DNA of 13,608 nt from Burkholderiaceae bacterium. GTDB lineage: Bacteria > Pseudomonadota > Gammaproteobacteria > Burkholderiales > Burkholderiaceae_C. The stretch spans positions 1 through 13,608 of the forward strand of contig JALRAA010000011.1 of the NCBI GenBank assembly GCA_023262645.1, read 5' to 3'. Below the pieces are notes generated by a model, which was given only the letters and a program-made list of their open reading frames with translations, was not told the DNA's origin and did no database searches. The position numbers and the translations under genes were made by a program. This document shows, piece after piece, positions 1-6,716 of this stretch; the stretch's first letter is position 1; each line of letters begins with the position of its first letter.

Positions 1-962
1 GATTGGGCGGGATCACTACCAGGCGCCAATCCCATGGCTTGGGCCATGCGAGCCAGTCGGTGTTCTTGTTGCATAGAGTCGGCATGGGCGTTGAATGCAA
101 TCACAGCGGGTAAAAACATGGCGTTCAACGTACCGTGGTGCAGCTTCGGGTTGATGCCCCCCAAGCTGTGGCTGAGCGAATGCACACAACCAAGCCCCTT
201 TTGAAAAGCCAGCGCGCCTTGCATAGAGGCGCTCATCATTTGCAGCCTTGCATGTTTATTCTGTCCATCGCGGGTGGCTGTTTGGATATGCGCCCAGCCG
301 CGTTGCAATCCGTCCAGCGCAATGCCGTCCGCAGGTGGATTGAAAGCGCTGGACATGAATGTTTCCATGCAATGCGCAATCGCATCCATGCCGGTGGCTG
401 CGGTCATCAAAGGCGGCAAGCCCATGGTTAAATCGGGATCGAGCAACGCGGTTTTGGGCACCAAATGCCATGAATGAAAACCCAATTTGCGACCGTCGTC
501 GACGATGATGATGGCACCTCTGGCGACTTCGCTGCCTGTGCCCGCCGTGGTGGGAATAGCGATCAAAGGCAAGACTTTGGCGGTGATGCGCGGCGAGCCT
601 CCTTCAATGGTGGCGTAGGTGGTCAACGGCCCGGAATGGGTGGCTGCGATGGCCACTCCCTTGGCGCAGTCCATGGAAGAGCCGCCGCCCAATGCAATCA
701 AACCATCGCATTGGTTATCCACACACAAGCGGGTGGCTTCACGCACCGAGGCTTCCGTGGGGTTGGATGGCGTGCCATCGTAAACCGTGCAATCCACACC
801 GGGCAAGGCATCAAGGGCATGTTGCAGCAAACCCGCAGCTTTGATACCCGCATCGGTCACGATCAACGGGCGCGTTATGTGGTGCTGTTGGCATTCTTGC
901 GCAAGCCGCTTGATCGCGCCGGGTTCGATGTGTATTTGCGTGATGTAGAGAATGCTGGACAT
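1..962 (-). CDS. Iron-containing alcohol dehydrogenase, C-terminus cut by window edge
   Basis: Group III (Fe-dependent) NAD(P)-linked alcohol dehydrogenase or maleylacetate reductase-like enzyme, probably cytoplasmic, oxidising an alcohol or reducing an aldehyde/ketone. I translated 320 residues from the ATG at 960-962; the frame stays open to base 1, so about the last 60-70 residues of a typical ~385-residue protein are missing. Visible family motifs are the nucleotide-binding LGGGSSMDCAK (91-101), IPTTAGTGSE (136-145), and the metal-site stretch GMDAIAHCME (191-200). By alignment from memory with FucO, the metal ligands should be D193, H197, H261 (in HSLSHSLGG) and H276 (in HHGTLNA). All are present, so the visible part looks intact. 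GAGGG lies 6 nt before the ATG. The gene is divergent from the thioesterase-GNAT fusion, with 56 bp between them. Substrate cannot be told from sequence, and a role in the neighbouring acyl-CoA pathway is only a guess. Confidence 0.93.
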   Translation of the reverse strand, partial: MSSILYITQIHIEPGAIKRLAQECQQHHITRPLIVTDAGIKAAGLLQHALDALPGVDCTVYDGTPSNPTEASVREATRLCVDNQCDGLIALGGGSSMDCAKGVAIAATHSGPLTTYATIEGGSPRITAKVLPLIAIPTTAGTGSEVARGAIIIVDDGRKLGFHSWHLVPKTALLDPDLTMGLPPLMTAATGMDAIAHCMETFMSSAFNPPADGIALDGLQRGWAHIQTATRDGQNKHARLQMMSASMQGALAFQKGLGCVHSLSHSLGGINPKLHHGTLNAMFLPAVIAFNAHADSMQQEHRLARMAQAMGLAPGSDPAQ

Positions 963-1018
963 GGTGGACCCTCGGAGCGTTGTAGGATGCTGCGACTTTA
1001 ACGGACAGCTTTGCCAAC
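963..1018. other. Divergent intergenic region of the alcohol dehydrogenase and fusion genes
   Basis: The only divergent gap in the window, so it should hold promoters for both genes. I see the minus-strand ribosome site GAGGG (plus-strand CCCTC, 969-973) 6 nt before the dehydrogenase ATG. I see no convincing -35/-10 pair, palindrome or operator. At 56 bp the two promoters would have to overlap each other or reach into the coding sequence. Confidence 0.4.
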
Positions 1019-1876
1019 ATGGAAAAAAAAGATTTTCGATTTCTTCACCCTTTGCGCGTGCGCTGGGTAGAAGTGGACATGCAAAAAATCGTGTTCAATG
1101 GCCACTACTTGATGTACTTTGACACGGCAGTGGCCGATTACTGGCGACATTTGGTTTTGCCTTACGAAAAAACCATGCACGACTTAGGTGGTGATTTGTA
1201 TGTGGTCAAGTCCACCCTGGAATACAAAGCCTCGGCGGTGTATGACGATTTGCTGCAGATCGGCATACATTGTCAACGCATTGGCAATTCTTCCCTCACC
1301 TTCCAAGCTTGCGCATTTCGAGGGAACCAAGTGTTGGTGACGGGTGAGCTTATTTATGTGTATGCCGACCCCACCACGCAAACATCAAAACCCGTTCCAC
1401 AAGCATTGCGTGACACCTTGCTGGGCTTCGAACAAGGTGAACCCATGGTCAAACTTCAATTGGGGAGCTGGGGGGCGTTGAAGTCGGTCGCCGGCGCATT
1501 GCGCACCGAAGTGTTTGTCGAAGAACAAGGGGTCAGCCAATCGTTGGAATGGGATGACCAAGACCCTGTGAGTTTGCACGCCTTGTTGCGCAACCGCATG
1601 GGTCTGCCGGTGGCCACTGGCCGTTTGTTGCCCGCAGTGGATGGTGTTTCCAAAATCGGTCGCATGGCCGTGAAAAAAACGTTGCGTGGCTTGAGGCTTG
1701 GAGACCAAGTACTCAACGGTTTGATCGAAGCCGCGCGAAAACGCGGCGACACCGAAGTGGTGCTGTCGGCCCAATGCACTGCTGAACATTTCTATCAGCG
1801 ACAAGGCTTTGTCCGCAGAGGTGAAGTGTTTCAAGAAGCGGGCATGGACCATGTCCAAATGTTCCTGCGGCTTTGA
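1019..1876 (+). CDS. Fusion of YbgC/FadM-type acyl-CoA thioesterase and GNAT N-acetyltransferase
   Basis: A 285-residue two-domain protein and the only plus-strand gene here. Residues ~8-135 form a hotdog thioesterase: VRWVEVDMQKIVFNGHY (14-30) matches the YbgC/4-hydroxybenzoyl-CoA thioesterase active-site region, with D20 as the expected catalytic Asp. Residues ~144-285 form an ElaA-like GNAT domain: RTEVFVEEQGVSQ (162-174), WDDQD (178-182), the core strand IGRMAV (213-218), and the acetyl-CoA loop RGLRLG (223-228). That loop has Arg where the usual R-G-x-G-x-G pattern has its central Gly. The thioesterase half should hydrolyse an acyl-CoA. The acetyltransferase substrate is unknown. The frame is continuous across the ~10-residue linker, so the fusion is encoded as one protein. 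A ribosome site before the ATG is weak (GGACAG further upstream). The gene converges on the patatin gene with only 12 bp between stop codons. Confidence 0.9.
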   Translation: MEKKDFRFLHPLRVRWVEVDMQKIVFNGHYLMYFDTAVADYWRHLVLPYEKTMHDLGGDLYVVKSTLEYKASAVYDDLLQIGIHCQRIGNSSLTFQACAFRGNQVLVTGELIYVYADPTTQTSKPVPQALRDTLLGFEQGEPMVKLQLGSWGALKSVAGALRTEVFVEEQGVSQSLEWDDQDPVSLHALLRNRMGLPVATGRLLPAVDGVSKIGRMAVKKTLRGLRLGDQVLNGLIEAARKRGDTEVVLSAQCTAEHFYQRQGFVRRGEVFQEAGMDHVQMFLRL

Positions 1877-1888
1877 TCAAAAAACAGC

Positions 1889-2971
1889 TTACAAAGGCTC
1901 TACCACACTGGGGTCTGGCCGCTGTAACCATTGCGCCAATTCATCCGCCAAACGGCCTGCTTCAGCGATAGCGGTTTGCCATACCTTGATGCGACCCGGT
2001 AAATCGCGCTTGTAAGTCATGAAATCGCTGCGGTCGGGCAACTTGCCGTTGGGCAATTGCTTCACCCAATCCGGATGCGGAGACAACACCACCGTGGTGT
2101 CCAAAAACGGCGTGGCGGCGTGGCGCCAAGTCAATTTTTTGTCCAACCACCCTGGCACGACGTGTTGTTGAAAATGCGGATAAAGCGTCAGTCCTTTGGC
2201 ACCACGGTAATCCAAATGCAAGTGGTAATCGGTGATGCCGCCATCCCAATATGCCCCCTTGGGTGCGCCTGCAATATCGTGTACCGCATTGAGCACAAAC
2301 GGAATAGAGCAACTGGCCTGAACCGCTTCTAAAAAATTGTCTTCCGTTAGAGCGATATGCCGGGTTCGGTAATCGAGCACGCGAAAAGGCAAAGGTTGCG
2401 GATGGCCCAAAAAAGACGAAGAAAACACCACACGCTCTAACCAAGCTGACATCGCTTTGCGGTGGACCAGATTGGTCAGATATGCCCCGGCATAACCCAA
2501 GGTGCGGCGCAATGGCGTGTCGCGGTGCAACACGCCAAGTCCGTGCGATGTCATGACATGCAACCGATAGCGCGGATGTTGTAACACCTTGTGTATGCGT
2601 CCTGCATAAAAGCGGCGCAGATTGGCTGCGAAATCATCGCTGACTTGCTGTGGCGTAGGGCGATGTTGTCCAGGCGCCAATTCATAGTGTTGGTGTACAT
2701 ACGCCTCTTCAAGCGCGAGCAATTCCACTTTGGGATCGGGCAAACATGCGGTGGCCATGCGCCAAGCACCGATCGAGGCCCCCACCAAATCTATCGGTTG
2801 CTGGCTGCGAGGTAACCATTGGTCAAACAAATATCGGTCGATGGGGCCGAGTATCAAACCCTTGGGTCCGCCTGCCGCACCGGGAATGACGCTGATGTGC
2901 TGCGGCCCTAGCCCGTTTGACCGAATATGGGCCATGGCTTGCGGACCCGCGTGAATACACAAAGCTCGCAT
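1889..2971 (-). CDS. Patatin-like phospholipase/acyl hydrolase
   Basis: Predicted serine acyl hydrolase of the patatin family, 360 residues, with a Ser-Asp dyad. The glycine-rich oxyanion loop is AAGGPKG (32-38), the nucleophile elbow is GASIG with S66 (64-68), and the catalytic Asp is D243 in the DGG motif (YWDGGITDYHL, 241-251). All parts of a working site are present. It would release fatty acids from lipids or acyl esters; the substrate is unknown. No signal peptide or membrane span is evident. The frame stays open upstream to about 3313, but that stretch overlaps the SDR gene and reads as non-protein sequence. I chose the ATG at 2969-2971 because it lies 11 bp after the SDR stop and begins a domain-like sequence (MRALCIHAGPQAMAHI). 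There is no good Shine-Dalgarno there, so translation may be coupled to the SDR. It is the last gene of the minus-strand series. Confidence 0.88.
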   Translation of the reverse strand: MRALCIHAGPQAMAHIRSNGLGPQHISVIPGAAGGPKGLILGPIDRYLFDQWLPRSQQPIDLVGASIGAWRMATACLPDPKVELLALEEAYVHQHYELAPGQHRPTPQQVSDDFAANLRRFYAGRIHKVLQHPRYRLHVMTSHGLGVLHRDTPLRRTLGYAGAYLTNLVHRKAMSAWLERVVFSSSFLGHPQPLPFRVLDYRTRHIALTEDNFLEAVQASCSIPFVLNAVHDIAGAPKGAYWDGGITDYHLHLDYRGAKGLTLYPHFQQHVVPGWLDKKLTWRHAATPFLDTTVVLSPHPDWVKQLPNGKLPDRSDFMTYKRDLPGRIKVWQTAIAEAGRLADELAQWLQRPDPSVVEPL

Positions 2972-2982
2972 AGAAGAAAAAT

Positions 2983-3888
2983 TCAGTGACCGCGCAATGC
3001 CTGTTTCAATTGAATGCCTATATCCGGACGTTCTGCAAACGGATCGGGTGGGTTGCTGCCCTGCACTATCGCGTCGAAACGGGTTTTGGCATTCCCCAGC
3101 GCTTTGGGGTGGCTGTAGATATAAAACTGGTTGACGCGGATGGCATCGAACACCATTTGCGCAACTTGCCCTGCACTGACTTTGCCACTGCTCACGGCTT
3201 TGTCGCTCATGGCTTGCCCAATGAGTTGGCTTTGCGTGGGCTGGGCCGCAGCCAAATGGCCGGGGCGGTTTCTTTCGCTTTGGTTGATACCGGTCGGAAC
3301 AAAGTAAGGGCACAACACGCTGGCACTCACCTGATCAGTCACCAAGTTCAAATCTTGGTAGAGCGTTTCGGTGAGCGACACCACGGCGTGCTTGGTCACG
3401 TTGTAAATACCCATATTGGGCGGCGTGAGCAAACCGGCCATGCTGGCGGTGTTGACGATATGGCCTTGCCATGTCGGGTCTTGTTGGGCGGCTTGCAGCA
3501 TCATCGGAGTGAACAAGCGCACACCGTGGATCACGCCCCACAAGTTGACACCTAGCAACCATTCCCAGTCTTGCAAAGTGTTTTCCCACAACAGACCGCC
3601 CGCACCCACACCGGCATTATTGAAAACAAAATGCGGTGCGCCAAACCGTTCTTGTACGGCAGTCGCCAGTTCTTGCATGTCGTCAGCATTCGAAACATCG
3701 ACACGCTTGGCCATGACATGCACACCCAAGGCTTTCATTTCGTCATGTGCTGTTTTCAATGCGTCTTTTTGGACATCGACCAGCACCAAGTTCATGCCCA
3801 GAGAAGCACCGATGCGTGCACATTCCAGTCCAAAACCCGATGCGCCGCCAGTCAGCACAGCGGTCTTGCCTTTGAAGTCGCTGATCAT
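2983..3888 (-). CDS. SDR-family NAD(P)-dependent oxidoreductase
   Basis: Classical short-chain dehydrogenase/reductase with a longer than usual C-terminus, 301 residues against about 250 for the core. The Rossmann motif is TGGASGFG (13-20), and D38 at the end of the second strand suggests NAD(H) rather than NADP(H). Further motifs are D64 (adenine pocket), NNAG (90-93), N115, S149 in NTASMAG, and Y162/K166 (YNVTK), so the catalytic tetrad is complete. It should oxidise a secondary alcohol or reduce a ketone. The substrate is not evident, but the acyl-CoA pathway genes nearby suggest a lipid-derived hydroxy or keto compound. Its ATG overlaps the GST stop as ATGA, and AAGGTGG precedes it, so it is probably translationally coupled to the GST gene. 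The ~60 residues after the core (about 240-301) probably form a substrate-binding cap or oligomer contact; this is inference. Confidence 0.92.
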   Translation of the reverse strand: MISDFKGKTAVLTGGASGFGLECARIGASLGMNLVLVDVQKDALKTAHDEMKALGVHVMAKRVDVSNADDMQELATAVQERFGAPHFVFNNAGVGAGGLLWENTLQDWEWLLGVNLWGVIHGVRLFTPMMLQAAQQDPTWQGHIVNTASMAGLLTPPNMGIYNVTKHAVVSLTETLYQDLNLVTDQVSASVLCPYFVPTGINQSERNRPGHLAAAQPTQSQLIGQAMSDKAVSSGKVSAGQVAQMVFDAIRVNQFYIYSHPKALGNAKTRFDAIVQGSNPPDPFAERPDIGIQLKQALRGH

Positions 3889-4811
3889 GTATCCACCTTT
3901 TTCATGATGAATCCCATGCGGGGAAAGTGCACATGCAATTTGCCCACTTGTGGATCGTTGCGCTCCAAAGTCAAACGGGTGCGCGTGGCCGCCACCAATT
4001 TGCCTGTGGTCGGTTCTGTGCCGAAACTCTCGGCGGCAACGGTGACTTCGCTGCCCAAGGGAATGCCGTGCTCGTCTTGAAACACATCGTCACTCAAAGG
4101 GGCGGGTTGGGCTGCTGCGGCCACTTGCAAAGCTTGCGCCGCGCTGATGGTGTGTTCTTTGCCATGTCCCCATGCTGCCATGCGGTGCGCCCAGTCGCGC
4201 ACCAAGGGGGTGGCGTCCAGTATGTGGTCGATCACGGGCACTTTGACCAAGGTGAACCAGACAGAGTGGTAAACAGAAAAATCTGCCAAACACGGCTTAT
4301 CGCCCAGTAAAAAGGGTTGTCCTTCCAGCATCGTGGATAGGCGGCGCAAATGGCTTTTGTACATGGCCGTGGCATCTGCTGGCGGCATCCGGGCACCCCC
4401 GCCACGCATGGCCTTTCTGTCTTCGGCAAACACCTTGACCACCTCTGGCGGCATACCCGCCATCACGTGTTGTGCGCCTTGGGGTTGAAAGTTGTACGCC
4501 ATGGCCACCGGAAACAACAGGTTGTCAGCCCATTGCGCCACGGTTCTCACCAAGCCTTTCGGTGCAGCGTTGTAGAGCGACGGTGTGGGAACACTGTGCT
4601 CGATCACATCGCAAATCAAAGCGGTGTCGCAGTAAATGTCTGCGCCGATTTGCAGAACAGGGGTTTTGCGATAGCCACCTGTCAGTGGCATCAAATTCGG
4701 TTTGGGCATGACCATGGGGATTTCAACGCCCTGCCATTCCATGTGTTTGTAGCCAAAAATCAAACGGATTTTTTCAGCAAACGGCGAGGTGGGGTAATGG
4801 TGAAGAATCAT
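3885..4811 (-). CDS. Glutathione S-transferase-like protein with extra C-terminal domain
   Basis: 308-residue GST-superfamily protein. Residues ~1-75 are the thioredoxin-fold N-terminal domain: YPTSPFAEKIR (6-16), with the cis-proline region TPVLQIG (50-56) followed by YCDTALI (60-66), where the usual glutathione-contacting Glu-Ser is Asp-Thr. The helical C-terminal domain runs to about 215 and contains the folding motif LADFSVYHS (175-183). GSTs are usually ~200-230 residues. Here residues ~240-305 add a strand-rich stretch (for example GSEVTVAAESFG, 253-264, and KLHVHFPRMGF, 291-301) that I do not recognise. The residue 10-11 area lacks a clear catalytic Cys; S9 could serve. Role and substrate are unknown. 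TGAGG precedes the ATG, the gene starts 6 bp after the MDR stop, and its stop overlaps the next SDR start by 4 bp (ATGA), which indicates one operon. Confidence 0.88.
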   Translation of the reverse strand: MILHHYPTSPFAEKIRLIFGYKHMEWQGVEIPMVMPKPNLMPLTGGYRKTPVLQIGADIYCDTALICDVIEHSVPTPSLYNAAPKGLVRTVAQWADNLLFPVAMAYNFQPQGAQHVMAGMPPEVVKVFAEDRKAMRGGGARMPPADATAMYKSHLRRLSTMLEGQPFLLGDKPCLADFSVYHSVWFTLVKVPVIDHILDATPLVRDWAHRMAAWGHGKEHTISAAQALQVAAAAQPAPLSDDVFQDEHGIPLGSEVTVAAESFGTEPTTGKLVAATRTRLTLERNDPQVGKLHVHFPRMGFIMKKVDT

Positions 4812-4817
4812 GCGGCC

Positions 4818-5831
4818 TCAGATCTTGACAACTTGCTTGCCGAAATTTTTGCCCTTGAGCAAACCAAAAAATGCTTCAGGTGCATTGGCCAAACCCACAG
4901 CCACGGTTTCGCGTGGTTTGAATTTTCCCGTGCCGACCAGTTCGCCAAGTTCTTTCAAAGCCACGGGCCAATCGGCAGGATGTTCACTGACGATAAAGCC
5001 TTGCACCTTCATGCGGTTGACCAGTATCAGCGAGGGATTGGCCATGGGGATGGGGTTGCCGTTATAGCCAGAAATCATGCCGCATACCGCGATGCTGCTG
5101 AAATGGTTCATGCGCAACATGACGGCGTCAAGCACCATGCCACCCACATTTTCAAAATGCCCATCGATGCCATCGGGACACACGTCCTTGAGTGCTTTGG
5201 ACAAGGACAAATAATCGCTGTGCTGTTTGTAATCTATGCAAGCGTCGAAACCCAACTCGTGGGTGACGTAATCGCATTTGTCTTTTCCACCGGCGATACC
5301 GACAACACGACAACCCCGCGCTTTGGCCAAGGCACCAAAGGCGCTGCCAACCGCCCCACTCGCAGCGCTGACGGTCAAGGTCTGACCCGCCTTGGGTTCA
5401 ATGATGCGCACCAAGCCGTGCCATGCGGTCACACCCGGCATGCCCACGGCTCCCAAATAATGGCTGATGGGAACGTGTGTGGTGTCAATTTTGCGCAGCA
5501 TGCCCGGGGCGCTGGCGTCGACCACGCTGTAGGTTTGCCAACCACCCATGCCCACCACTTTGTCGCCCGGCGCAAACCCGGGGTGGCGGCTTTCCACCAC
5601 TTCACCGACCGTGCCCCCAATCATGACGCTGTTGAGCGGTTGCGGCAAGGTATAGCTTTTGACATCGTTCATGCGGCCGCGCATATAGGGGTCAAGGCTC
5701 AGGTATTCGTGTTTGACCAGCACTTGCTGATCGGCCAGCGGCGGGGTGTCGAGCGTGAGCAATTGAAAATTCTCGGCCAAGGGCTCGCCTTTGGGGCGAC
5801 TGACCAAATGGATTTGCGGGTTTTGCGGCAT
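4818..5831 (-). CDS. Zinc-free NADP-dependent MDR oxidoreductase (CurA/PTGR-like)
   Basis: 337-residue medium-chain dehydrogenase/reductase of the leukotriene B4 12-hydroxydehydrogenase/prostaglandin reductase/CurA group, which reduces the double bond of alpha,beta-unsaturated ketones or aldehydes with NADPH. Diagnostic stretches are LSLDPYMRGRM (44-54), the glycine-rich nucleotide loop SAASGAVGS (155-163), AGGKDKC (180-186) with Lys residues suited to the NADP 2'-phosphate, ENVGG (227-231), and the loop SGYNGNP (254-260). Zinc ligands of classical alcohol dehydrogenases are absent, as expected for this group. Length matches the family and nothing looks broken. GGAG lies 7 nt before the ATG. 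It follows the SDR stop by 40 bp and leads the GST by 6 bp. In context it could saturate enone intermediates from lipid breakdown or detoxify reactive enones together with the GST; this is inference. Confidence 0.93.
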   Translation of the reverse strand: MPQNPQIHLVSRPKGEPLAENFQLLTLDTPPLADQQVLVKHEYLSLDPYMRGRMNDVKSYTLPQPLNSVMIGGTVGEVVESRHPGFAPGDKVVGMGGWQTYSVVDASAPGMLRKIDTTHVPISHYLGAVGMPGVTAWHGLVRIIEPKAGQTLTVSAASGAVGSAFGALAKARGCRVVGIAGGKDKCDYVTHELGFDACIDYKQHSDYLSLSKALKDVCPDGIDGHFENVGGMVLDAVMLRMNHFSSIAVCGMISGYNGNPIPMANPSLILVNRMKVQGFIVSEHPADWPVALKELGELVGTGKFKPRETVAVGLANAPEAFFGLLKGKNFGKQVVKI

Positions 5832-5871
5832 GTGTGTCTCCGAAGGAAATAGCGGTTATAGGAATGAAAAA

Positions 5872-6684
5872 TCAAGTATCGTGTGAAGAATCAGAACCAC
5901 CACAAATGGCGCTGACACCCCCATCGACTGCCATCCATTGACCCGTGATGTGTTTGCCTGCATCGGAGGCGAACAACAAAGCCAAGCCTTTGAGGTCTTC
6001 GTCGTCACCCAAACGGCGCAACGGTGCATGCGACGCCAAGGTGTCTTCACCCAAAGTTTTCAGCAAACCCGCTGTCATTTTGCTGGGGAAAAATCCCGGG
6101 CAAATCGCATTGACGCGGATACCATGTTCACCCCATTCTCCTGCCAATGCGCGGGTGAAATTGATCACGGCGGCTTTGGAGGTGTTGTAGGCCAAGGTTT
6201 TCATGCCACTGGGGTTGCCGCCCAGGCCGGCGATGGACGCCACGTTGATGATGCTGCCACTGTGGCGAGCAATCATGCTGTGCTTGCCCAAATATTGGCT
6301 GAGAATGAAATAGCCGCGCACATTGAGGTTCATGATTTTGTCCCAAGCTTCCAGCGGATGGTCTTCGGCAGGTGAGCCCCATGCCGCACCAGCTTTGTTA
6401 ACCAGCACATCGACATGCCCAAACGCTTTCAAGGTTTCTGCGGCCAATCGGTGAATGTCTTTTTCGTTGGCGCAGTCAGCTGCTGTCCAATGCACATCGA
6501 TACCTGCGCTTTTCAGTTCAGCCGCCGCTGTTTGCAGGTCTGCCTCTTTGCGTGAACTGATCATGATGCGGGCACCGGCTTCACCCAGTGCGCGGGCCAA
6601 TTGCAAACCCAGTCCGCGAGACCCACCGGTTACCAAAGCGGTTTTGCCTGTCATATCAAAAAGTTGTTTCACAGTGCGTGTCAT
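5872..6684 (-). CDS. SDR-family oxidoreductase with NKAG in place of NNAG
   Basis: Classical SDR, 270 residues. It carries TGGSRGLG (19-26), SSRK (43-46; R45 favours NADP), D70 (adenine pocket), N121, S150 in INVASIAG, Y166/K170 (YNTSK), and CPGFFPSKM (195-203) leading to a typical C-terminal AVDGG (252-256). Overall it resembles beta-ketoacyl reductase/gluconate 5-dehydrogenase-like SDRs, so a ketone-alcohol conversion on an acyl or related substrate is likely. The strongly conserved NNAG is NKAG here (96-99), with codons AAC AAA GCT GGT. The catalytic residues are otherwise intact. The frame extends upstream to a TTG at 6720 that overlaps the acyl-CoA dehydrogenase stop. I chose the ATG at 6682-6684 because GGAAAG lies 5 nt before it and the protein then starts just ahead of the first beta-strand. 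The last ~14 residues after AVDGG (CGGSDSSHDT at the end) are an unusual polar tail. Confidence 0.92.
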   Translation of the reverse strand: MTRTVKQLFDMTGKTALVTGGSRGLGLQLARALGEAGARIMISSRKEADLQTAAAELKSAGIDVHWTAADCANEKDIHRLAAETLKAFGHVDVLVNKAGAAWGSPAEDHPLEAWDKIMNLNVRGYFILSQYLGKHSMIARHSGSIINVASIAGLGGNPSGMKTLAYNTSKAAVINFTRALAGEWGEHGIRVNAICPGFFPSKMTAGLLKTLGEDTLASHAPLRRLGDDEDLKGLALLFASDAGKHITGQWMAVDGGVSAICGGSDSSHDT

Positions 6685-6689
6685 GGTGT

Positions 6690-6695
6690 CTTTCC
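6690..6695 (-). promoter_or_regulatory. Ribosome binding site of the SDR gene
   Basis: Read on the minus strand this is GGAAAG, 5 nt before the ATG at 6684. It decides the start against the in-frame TTG at 6720, which lies at the acyl-CoA dehydrogenase stop and has no comparable site. Confidence 0.6.
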
Positions 6696-6716
6696 GTGAT
6701 GAAGTGAGGGATGAAA

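Noticed and set aside
474..1001. A 175-codon plus-strand open frame at the left end.
   Set aside because: It is the shadow of the iron-containing alcohol dehydrogenase, whose motifs and metal ligands are clear on the minus strand.
1385..1858. A 157-codon minus-strand frame inside the fusion gene.
   Set aside because: The plus-strand frame carries a recognisable GNAT domain; the reverse frame has none.
1870..1892. Palindrome TTTGATCAAA (1872-1881) beside a run of A/T between the convergent stop codons, a possible bidirectional terminator.
   Set aside because: The stem would be only a few A/T-rich pairs with no real loop and no GC core. I see no stable hairpin, so the convergent genes may lack an intrinsic terminator here.
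2972..3313. A 114-codon upstream extension of the patatin open frame.
   Set aside because: It overlaps the SDR coding sequence, reads as Pro/Arg/Cys-rich non-domain sequence, and the patatin family start fits the ATG at 2971.
4350..5852. A 500-codon open frame on the plus strand, opposite the GST and MDR genes.
   Set aside because: It is antisense to two well-supported enzymes and crosses their junction. Its translation is rich in His, Cys and Gly with no recognisable domain, as expected from the codon bias of the opposite strand.
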